From: JBAXTE01 sp964653595
GTDB taxonomy: Bacteria > Bacteroidota > Bacteroidia > Bacteroidales > WCHB1-69
Reading direction: 5' to 3'
DNA length: 26,263 nt
Assembly: GCA_964653595.1 (NCBI GenBank)
Contig: CAZZHH010000043.1
Location: 1-26,263, forward strand
Each line of letters starts with the position of its first letter. Position 1 is the first letter of the stretch. The notes beneath the pieces were generated by a model that saw only the letters and a list, made by a program, of their open reading frames with translations, had not been told where the DNA came from and did not search any database. The translations under genes and the position numbers were made by a program. Of the stretch, positions 8,666 through 14,033 are shown one piece after another.

Positions 8666-10072
8666 ATGAGCGGTTTTTTTGGTTGCATTTCAAAATCAGA
8701 TAGTGTTCCAGATGTTTTTTACGGAACTGATTATCATTCCCATTTAGGCACAAAGAGAGCTGGGATGGCTTTCTATTCAAAAGATAAAGGATTCCAGCGT
8801 GCAATCCACAGTCTCGAAAACGGATATTTCAGGAGCAAATTTGAAGATGATATAAAAACTTTTTCAGGGAAAGTAGGAATTGGAGTAATCAGCGATACAG
8901 AAGCACAACCGATTATTGTAACCTCTCATTTGGGAAGATATGCAGTGGCTACCGTGGCAAAAATCAACAACATAGCTGAACTAGAAGCACAATTTCTAAA
9001 AGACCATCGAGTGTATTCAGACACAAGCCAAGGGCAGATTAATCCAACCGAACTAGTTGCGATGTTGATAGCAGATGGTAAAGACTTTGTGGAAGGCATT
9101 AAGAATGTGTATGAAAAGGTTCAAGGATCCTGTTCTTTGATGATTCTCACCGAAGATAGCATTATAGTTGGACGAGACAAATTGGGTCGTACCCCAATCG
9201 TTATTGGGAAAAAAGAGCTAGCATATGCAGCATCATTTGAAACGTGCGCATTCCCTAATTTGGGATACGAGACTGAAAAATACCTTGGTCCAGGGGAAAT
9301 TGGAAAAATTACAGACCAAGGATACGAACAGCTCAAAGCACCTTTTGAGAAAATGCAAATATGTTCTTTTCTTTGGGTATATTATGGCTATCCTCCATCG
9401 TTTTATGAAGGGATTAACGTTGATGAAAGTCGTTACCGATGCGGATCTGCATTAGCTAAGCATGACGACATTGAAATCGATTTCGTTGCTGGCGTTCCAG
9501 ATTCCGGAGTTGGTCATGCAATGGGATACAGCCACGAAACAGGTATACCATTAAAAAGACCCTATTCAAAATATACTCCAACTTGGCCTCGTAGCTTTAT
9601 GCCTCAAACCCAAAGCATGCGTGATTTAGTTGCTAAAATGAAACTCATCCCTAATTCTTCTATAATCAAAGGGAAAAGAGGAGTCTTCTTAGACGACTCT
9701 ATCGTAAGAGGTACACAGTTGAAAGATAATGTCCAAGATTTGCGAAAAGCCGGAATAGAAGAGGTACATGTGCGCATAGCTTGCCCTCCTCTAACCTATC
9801 CCTGTCAGTTTCTTAATTTTAGCCGTTCTCGTTCAAATATGGATTTGGCAACTTACACTGCCGTAAAAGAAATCGAAGGCAAAGAGGGAACGGATATGGC
9901 CAAATATTCTGATCCAGATTCACCAGAGTACAAAGAAATGGTAGATCGGATTCGTATCCGTTTGGGATTAGATTCACTAAAATTCCAACGCCTCGACGAT
10001 TTGGTAGAAGCAATCGGATTACCGAAAGAAAGATTGTGTACGCATTGTTTTGATGGCTCTAGCTGTTTCTAA
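8666..10072 (+). CDS. PurF-like amidophosphoribosyltransferase homologue lacking the N-terminal Cys
   Basis: 468 residues; an N-terminal class II glutaminase (Ntn) fold followed by a type I phosphoribosyltransferase domain. Authentic PurF makes phosphoribosylamine from PRPP and glutamine and uses Cys1 of the mature chain (M-C-G-I). Here the chain starts M-S-G-F-F-G, so the nucleophile position is Ser2, and no alternative in-frame start restores a Cys. The PRPP loop is intact (VFLDDSIVRGT, about 340-350). Cysteines at 233, 380, 458 and 461 sit where Bacillus-type PurF binds its 4Fe-4S cluster. I recall a family of such proteins in Bacteroidota annotated as amidophosphoribosyltransferase with a Cys-less start (often M-G-G-F-F-G), present beside a canonical PurF. 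It may use ammonia, work with another amidotransferase, or be regulatory. It is monocistronic with its own promoter. Confidence 0.85.
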   Translation: MSGFFGCISKSDSVPDVFYGTDYHSHLGTKRAGMAFYSKDKGFQRAIHSLENGYFRSKFEDDIKTFSGKVGIGVISDTEAQPIIVTSHLGRYAVATVAKINNIAELEAQFLKDHRVYSDTSQGQINPTELVAMLIADGKDFVEGIKNVYEKVQGSCSLMILTEDSIIVGRDKLGRTPIVIGKKELAYAASFETCAFPNLGYETEKYLGPGEIGKITDQGYEQLKAPFEKMQICSFLWVYYGYPPSFYEGINVDESRYRCGSALAKHDDIEIDFVAGVPDSGVGHAMGYSHETGIPLKRPYSKYTPTWPRSFMPQTQSMRDLVAKMKLIPNSSIIKGKRGVFLDDSIVRGTQLKDNVQDLRKAGIEEVHVRIACPPLTYPCQFLNFSRSRSNMDLATYTAVKEIEGKEGTDMAKYSDPDSPEYKEMVDRIRIRLGLDSLKFQRLDDLVEAIGLPKERLCTHCFDGSSCF

Positions 10073-10102
10073 TATTTTTAAATAGAAAAAATAAATCTAT
10101 CC

Positions 10103-10140
10103 TAAAAGAAATATTGGATTACATTTCCATGTTTCTTTTA
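10103..10140. terminator. Probable bidirectional terminator between convergent genes
   Basis: Inverted repeat with arms TAAAAGAAA (10103-10111) and TTTCTTTTA (10132-10140), extended inward by a G-T and A-T pairs and an inner GGA/TCC. It lies between the ends of the PurF-like gene and the minus-strand zinc-ribbon gene. The stem is mostly A-T, so the call is moderate. Confidence 0.5.
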
Positions 10141-10151
10141 TCAACCTACAA

Positions 10152-10514
10152 TTAAGATAACTTCCCATCAATCACCACAAAGCAGTAGTTTTCATCTGAG
10201 ACCAGGAAACCGTATTCGAAGCAGTATTGGTATTTGTCTCCCTTTTGGGTGATGAACTCGTGGGTGTGAAATTTGAAGTTGTACCCCAATTCCATCATTT
10301 TGTCTTTACTTATCCGTTGTTTCCCTTCTGGGGCAAGGGTTTGCATGATTCTTCTATTTTTGCGCAGGACATTGCTGATGTTCCTTACCACCGCATTAGA
10401 ATCACTGTTTAAACGATTGTTATACGTATTTCTACATTGGTCGGAGCAGAATTTTTTGTCGGATCGACCTAAAATTAGTTCTCCACATTCGATGCAAGTT
10501 TTTTTTTCTTCCAT
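10152..10514 (-). CDS. Small zinc-ribbon protein (DUF2116-like N-terminus)
   Basis: 120 residues. The N-terminal 30 residues hold a four-cysteine zinc ribbon, C7-x2-C10-x12-C23-x3-C27, in the context CIECGELILGRSDKKFCSDQCRN (residues 7-29). This resembles the DUF2116-type Zn ribbon found in many small Bacteroidota proteins. A conserved middle follows (RNISNVLRKNRRIM), which looks basic and helical and could touch nucleic acid, and then a beta-rich end (ELGYNFKFHTH, YCFEYGFLV). Function unknown. It has its own promoter (TTTG, 21-base spacer, TATCTTTG) and is divergent from three SSB genes. The shared intergenic region makes a regulatory link possible but unproven. Confidence 0.8.
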   Translation of the reverse strand: MEEKKTCIECGELILGRSDKKFCSDQCRNTYNNRLNSDSNAVVRNISNVLRKNRRIMQTLAPEGKQRISKDKMMELGYNFKFHTHEFITQKGDKYQYCFEYGFLVSDENYCFVVIDGKLS

Positions 10515-10533
10515 AGTATATCCTATTGATTTT

Positions 10534-10566
10534 CAAAGATAATAAAAGTTTACAAACGCTTACAAA
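10534..10566 (-). promoter_or_regulatory. Promoter of the zinc-ribbon gene
   Basis: Minus strand: TTTG at 10566-10563, a 21-base spacer, then TATCTTTG at 10541-10534, 19 bases before the ATG. The upstream part overlaps two near-identical copies of TTACAAAC (about 10550-10566, plus strand), which could be a small direct-repeat operator or chance in AT-rich DNA. Confidence 0.6.
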
Positions 10567-10709
10567 CATTTTTTGTTAATTATTGTCGATAGTAAATGGT
10601 TATTAACCGAATCTACTGAAAATTAGGTTGTTACTTTGCATCGTCGAATTTCACGAAAGAATTCTCGATAATAAAAATAAACTAATAATCAACTTAACAA
10701 TTAACTCGT

Positions 10710-11078
10710 ATGAAAACAACAAACAAAGTAGAACTTGCCGGTTACATAAGCAACCCAGAGGTAATGGGCATGAAAAATGGCACACAATTAATTAAATGTT
10801 CCTTAGCAACCCATGAAATTTTTAAAATAAGTAGTGGGGAGTGGAAAACGGACACAACATGGCATCGAATAATATTTTGGAAAAGTCCTAAATTGGATTC
10901 ATCCTTTCAATTAGTCACTGGTATGTTTGTGAAGATAAATGGGAAGTTGATCGTAAACCAATTCACGGACAAAGAGGGAATTAAACGTGTGGTAGTAATG
11001 GTTCAAGCGCTAGAGATTGAATTGATTAGGGATTCAGAAAGTGTAGAAAATTTAAAATTAGAAGAGGTTTTAGTATAA
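10710..11078 (+). CDS. Single-stranded DNA-binding protein paralog 1 (short SSB, OB fold)
   Basis: 122 residues, an SSB/OB-fold protein. It carries the SSB start (NKVELAGYISNPEV), the KCSLATHE strand, and the W-K-T-D-T-T-W-H-R-I motif that corresponds to the tWH.iv.W core of SSB. It is the most divergent of the three tandem copies: the segment after the second tryptophan (KSPKLDSSFQLVTG) does not resemble the usual W-x-x-x-A-x-x-x-x-x-x-l-x-K-G helix. No acidic C-terminal tip of the DDDIPF type is present, so it lacks the usual partner-docking tail. It is probably not the housekeeping SSB. First gene of a three-gene unit; 20 bases precede the next copy. Confidence 0.85.
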   Translation: MKTTNKVELAGYISNPEVMGMKNGTQLIKCSLATHEIFKISSGEWKTDTTWHRIIFWKSPKLDSSFQLVTGMFVKINGKLIVNQFTDKEGIKRVVVMVQALEIELIRDSESVENLKLEEVLV

Positions 11079-11098
11079 ACAACAAAATAGAAACAATC

Positions 11099-11476
11099 AT
11101 GAAAACACTAAACAAAGTAGAATTAATGGGTTACGTAGGAAATCCAGAAGTAATAATTATGAAAAATGGGGCTGAACTCATCAAATGTTCATTAGCAACC
11201 CACGAGAGTTTTAAAACAAAAATTGGCAATTGGGAAACGGAAACAACATGGCATCGTATTGAATTTTGGAATAATAATCCAAAAGAGATAGGATGTAATA
11301 TTCACAAAGGAGAACTTTTGAAAGTCGATGGCAAGTTGCAAATCCATGAATATACGGATAAAAATGGCACCAAACGATCCACAATGAGAATTAAGGCGAG
11401 ACACATAGATGTGATTTCGAAGGACAATACAAGTGATAGTGAAATAAAAATTGAAAATTTAGAAAAAATATTTTAA
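11099..11476 (+). CDS. Single-stranded DNA-binding protein paralog 2 (short SSB, OB fold)
   Basis: 125 residues, clearly paralogous to the genes on both sides: the same NKVELMGYVGNPEV start, KCSLATHESFK, TETTWHRIEFW, KGELLKVDGKLQIHEYTDKNGTKR. The L-x-V-x-G-K-L-x-x-x-x-[YF]-T-D-K-x-G-x-K-R segment is characteristic of short SSBs. The tail after the OB fold is charged (SDSEIKIENLEKIF) but has no classical acidic tip. Spacings of 20 and 18 bases imply a single transcript with its neighbours. Confidence 0.87.
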   Translation: MKTLNKVELMGYVGNPEVIIMKNGAELIKCSLATHESFKTKIGNWETETTWHRIEFWNNNPKEIGCNIHKGELLKVDGKLQIHEYTDKNGTKRSTMRIKARHIDVISKDNTSDSEIKIENLEKIF

Positions 11477-11482
11477 TAAAAA

Positions 11483-11488
11483 AAGGAG
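11483..11488 (+). promoter_or_regulatory. Shine-Dalgarno sequence for SSB paralog 3
   Basis: AAGGAG, within AAAAGGAGAAA, six bases before the ATG of the third SSB gene. Strong Shine-Dalgarno sequences are rare in Bacteroidota, and the other start codons of this window that I inspected lack one, so it stands out. Confidence 0.6.
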
Positions 11489-11494
11489 AAAAAA

Positions 11495-11845
11495 ATGAAA
11501 ACATTAAACAAAGTAGAATTAATTGGCTATGTAAGCAATCCAGAAGTAATGGCGATGAAAAATGGAAGTAAAATGTTCAGATGTTCGTTGGCAACTCACG
11601 AAAACTTTAAAACCAGGTCAGGAGAATGGCAATCCGAAACCACGTGGCATAACATTGTCATTTGGAACGAATTTGCGAAAAAGGCAGGTGAAGAATTAAA
11701 GAAGGGCAGCCGTATTCATTTGAATGGGAAAATCGTAGTAGATCAATTCACCGACAAGGAAGGCAAAAAAAGAACCGCTGTAAAAATTCAAGCTCAAGAT
11801 TATGAATTAGCAACCGAAGATGAAGACGAAAAAATTTCTAAGTAG
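11495..11845 (+). CDS. ssb: Single-stranded DNA-binding protein paralog 3 (short SSB, OB fold)
   Basis: 116 residues and the copy closest to ordinary short Bacteroidota SSBs: NKVELIGYVSNPEV, RCSLATHENFK, SETTWHNIVIWNEFAKKAGEEL, KKGSRIHLNGKIVVDQFTDKEGKKR. The W-N-x-x-A-x-x-A helix and the K-G-S-R-I-x-L-x-G-K strand are intact. After the OB fold there is only a short acidic stretch (ATEDEDEKISK), so a protein-docking tip is weak or missing. It is the only one of the three preceded by a strong Shine-Dalgarno sequence, which suggests that it is the most highly translated copy. A strong hairpin ends the unit. Confidence 0.9.
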   Translation: MKTLNKVELIGYVSNPEVMAMKNGSKMFRCSLATHENFKTRSGEWQSETTWHNIVIWNEFAKKAGEELKKGSRIHLNGKIVVDQFTDKEGKKRTAVKIQAQDYELATEDEDEKISK

Positions 11846-11871
11846 GTCTACCCCCCAACCAATCCACCTAT

Positions 11872-11903
11872 AAAAAAGGCGAGGAATTTCCTCGCCTTTT
11901 TTT
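11872..11903. terminator. Strong bidirectional terminator
   Basis: GGCGAGG/CCTCGCC stem with a short AATTT loop, flanked by six As on the left and eight or more Ts on the right. It lies between the ends of the SSB unit (plus) and the lipoprotein gene (minus) and can serve both. Confidence 0.92.
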
Positions 11904-11918
11904 ATATCATATCCTGAT

Positions 11919-12605
11919 CTAATTTCCATTATTGGCTTGGGTAACTACATCTCTAATATCTCTAGTTTGTTTAGTAAAACGAATGGTACAATGTTGGAAA
12001 TTATTAACAGGCCAACCGTTCCATAAAATATAATTTCCATTTACATCTTTTTTATTATACGTAGCAGTTGTATTTGCGTCGATAGTCCATATCATCGTTT
12101 TATTATTATCCGCAAAAGAAATACCTACATTCATGAATTTATGGTATACAACGAATTCTAGATAGCTAGCATTAATTCCAATTAATTGTAAAAGAGTTTT
12201 AAGTGTTTTTGTTCCCGCAATACCTTCTAATTTCATTTCAAGAGTGAATGATTTTTGTTCATCAGCGCCAACAAAAAACTCACCACCATTAAAATGTAGA
12301 GTAGTGTAATTAAAAACTTGATCTATTTGAGAGGCTATTTCTGTATATTTATTATCTCCATAAACTACATACATCATCAGAGGTCCTGCAGTAGAAATAA
12401 TGGTTCCATCGCTACTTAGATGAAAGGCCACAATAGGCACAGACACTTTGTTGGTAATATCTTGACCTTGAGAATTTGTAATAGTTGTAGCTGTCCAACA
12501 ACCCTCCATATTTTGTTTAGTTTGAAACTCCTCCTCTTTTTCACAAGAAGAAAGGACCACTAACATTAAAAAAGGAAGGACTAAAAATTGTAATTTTTTT
12601 CTCAT
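11919..12605 (-). CDS. Lipoprotein of unknown function with a surface-export-like signal
   Basis: 228 residues. The N-terminus is a lipoprotein signal peptide with lipobox L-S-S-C (Cys21). The residues after the Cys are E-K-E-E-E, which match the X-K-(D/E)2-X lipoprotein export signal described for surface lipoproteins of Capnocytophaga, so the protein may face outward. The body is beta-rich (MEGCWTATTITNSQG, TLHFNGGEFFVG, TMIWTIDANTTATYN), like the small beta-barrel 'lipocalin-like' lipoproteins of Bacteroidota, but I cannot assign a family. It is monocistronic, with a candidate promoter 31 bases upstream. Confidence 0.75.
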   Translation of the reverse strand: MRKKLQFLVLPFLMLVVLSSCEKEEEFQTKQNMEGCWTATTITNSQGQDITNKVSVPIVAFHLSSDGTIISTAGPLMMYVVYGDNKYTEIASQIDQVFNYTTLHFNGGEFFVGADEQKSFTLEMKLEGIAGTKTLKTLLQLIGINASYLEFVVYHKFMNVGISFADNNKTMIWTIDANTTATYNKKDVNGNYILWNGWPVNNFQHCTIRFTKQTRDIRDVVTQANNGN

Positions 12606-12636
12606 AAATTTATTTTTAAGTTTTGGTATTTAAATA

Positions 12637-12666
12637 CTAAATTAGTAAAAAAAAATGAATTTACAA
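12637..12666 (-). promoter_or_regulatory. Candidate promoter of the lipoprotein gene
   Basis: Minus strand: TTG at 12666-12664, exactly 19 bases, then TAATTTAG at 12644-12637, one base off the TAnnTTTG consensus. It lies 31 bases before the ATG. Confidence 0.45.
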
Positions 12667-12804
12667 TAACCGTTCCACAATAAAAAATTTATTAAGAAAA
12701 ATCAGTTTGAAAATAACATAAAAAAAAATCTTCAAGTTCGACCAATAATCAAAGAGATAATCTCTTATATTAATTGTTTTTTTATCGAAGAGTCTAAAAA
12801 GAAA

Positions 12805-13971
12805 TCAATAATGAAATTGACCAAATTCCGATATAATAGTAACCCCTTTATTCCCTTTTTCACATCTACCGATAACTCTAGCATCCACACCAAAGGTTTT
12901 GGATATTTCAATTACTTCCTGAGCTATTTCCGAAGATAAATAAATTTCTAATCTATGTCCCATATTAAAGACTTTATACATCTCTTTCCAATCGGTTTGA
13001 GATTCTGCTTGAATAAGTTCGAACAAGGGAGGTATTGGGAATAGATTATCTTTTACCACATGAACGTCGTCGTTAATAAAATGAAGCACTTTTGTTTGTG
13101 CTCCACCGCTGCAGTGGACGATCCCGTCGATAGAGTCGGAGTATTTAGACAAAATTTCTTTAACAATGGGAGCATATGTTCGGGTGGGTGAAAGAACGAG
13201 TTTTCCAACATCTATTCCCTCCACAGCGCTTGCATCCGTAAGAGATTTAGAGCCACTATAAACCACCTCAGGTAACAGTTGATTATCGTATGTTTCGGGA
13301 TATTTTTCAGCAATCGCCTTTGAAAACACATCGTGTCTGGCAGATGTTAGGCCATTGCTTCCCATCCCACCGTTGTATTTATGTTCATATATAGCTTTGC
13401 CGAAAGATGCGAGGCCAACAATCACATTACCAGGTTTAATATTGTCGTTGCTAATAACTTTATCTTTTCTCATTCTAGCGGTAACGGTAGAATCCACAAT
13501 AATGGTCCTAACTAAATCTCCAACATCCGCAGTTTCGCCTCCAGTAGTATAAATATTAATTCCGTATTGCTTCATGCAATTTACGAATTCTTCAGTGCCT
13601 TCAATAATAGCTTTGATAACGTCCCCATGAATTAAGTTTTTATTGCGTCCGATGGTAGATGAAATCAAAATATTATCCACAGCTCCTACACATATTAAAT
13701 CATCGATATTCATCACAATAGCATCTTGAGCAATACCTTTCCAAACAGAAAGGTCTCCCGTTTCTTTCCAATATGCATATGCTAAAGCTGATTTTGTTCC
13801 AGCTCCATCGGCATGCATCACAATGCAATGATTTTCGCTACCGGTGAGATAATCTGGAATTATTTTACAAAATGCTTTAGGAAAAATACCTTTATCTATG
13901 TTTTGAATGGCATTGTGTACATCTTCTTTAGAAGCAGAAACCCCTCGTTGGTTGTAGCGTGATTGTTTCAT
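12805..13971 (-). CDS. purM: Phosphoribosylformylglycinamidine cyclo-ligase (AIR synthetase)
   Basis: About 388 residues; PurM closes the imidazole ring in de novo purine synthesis (FGAM + ATP to AIR). Recognisable Bacteroidota PurM segments are SRYNQRGVSASKEDVHNAI at the start, HADGAGTKSALAY (the DGxGTK motif), VMNIDDLICVGA, TTGGETADVGDLVRTIIVD, and the late FNMGHRLEIYL. This is the longer PurM form of Bacteroidota. I place the start at the ATG at 13971, which gives the M-x-x-S-R-Y-x-Q-R-G-V-S beginning seen in relatives. An ATG at 13977 is possible. A TTG at 13992 would also extend the frame, but it lies inside the -7 box of the gene's own promoter. A second purine-type gene (PurF-like) is 2.7 kb away on the other strand. 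Confidence 0.95.
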   Translation of the reverse strand: MKQSRYNQRGVSASKEDVHNAIQNIDKGIFPKAFCKIIPDYLTGSENHCIVMHADGAGTKSALAYAYWKETGDLSVWKGIAQDAIVMNIDDLICVGAVDNILISSTIGRNKNLIHGDVIKAIIEGTEEFVNCMKQYGINIYTTGGETADVGDLVRTIIVDSTVTARMRKDKVISNDNIKPGNVIVGLASFGKAIYEHKYNGGMGSNGLTSARHDVFSKAIAEKYPETYDNQLLPEVVYSGSKSLTDASAVEGIDVGKLVLSPTRTYAPIVKEILSKYSDSIDGIVHCSGGAQTKVLHFINDDVHVVKDNLFPIPPLFELIQAESQTDWKEMYKVFNMGHRLEIYLSSEIAQEVIEISKTFGVDARVIGRCEKGNKGVTIISEFGQFHY

Positions 13972-13989
13972 TGTCATTATTTTTGGTTG

Positions 13990-13997
13990 CAAAGGTA
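13990..13997 (-). promoter_or_regulatory. -7 box of the purM promoter (TACCTTTG)
   Basis: Exact TAnnTTTG match on the minus strand. It follows directly after the T tract of the preceding gene's terminator and precedes the purM ATG by 18 bases, so the leader is very short. No -33 TTG is found at the usual distance, because that position falls in the terminator hairpin. Confidence 0.65.
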
Positions 13998-14027
13998 AAA
14001 AAAAACATCCGCATTTAGCGGATGTTT
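13998..14027 (-). terminator. Terminator of the OmpA/PD40 gene
   Basis: Ten-base-pair stem AAACATCCGC (14003-14012) with GCGGATGTTT (14018-14027) and a five-base loop. On the minus strand it is followed by an unbroken T run. It starts 7 bases after the stop codon of the upstream gene and runs straight into the purM promoter. Confidence 0.9.
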
Positions 14028-14033
14028 CAACAA

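Noticed and set aside
10227..10542. Two plus-strand ORFs opposite the zinc-ribbon gene
   Set aside because: Both are antisense to a gene with a clear cysteine motif and show no recognisable protein pattern.
10631..10638. TTACTTTG as the -7 box of the SSB unit
   Set aside because: One base off the consensus and without a TTG at 19-21 bases upstream; possible, but not supported enough to list as a feature.
12741..12775. Hairpin AAGAG-ATAAT-CTCTT after purM as a terminator
   Set aside because: The stem is only five to seven base pairs with a tiny loop, and the minus-strand exit is not a proper T tract.
13972..13992. TTG start extending purM by seven residues
   Set aside because: The TTG is part of the TACCTTTG promoter box, and the extra residues have no counterpart in the PurM starts I know.
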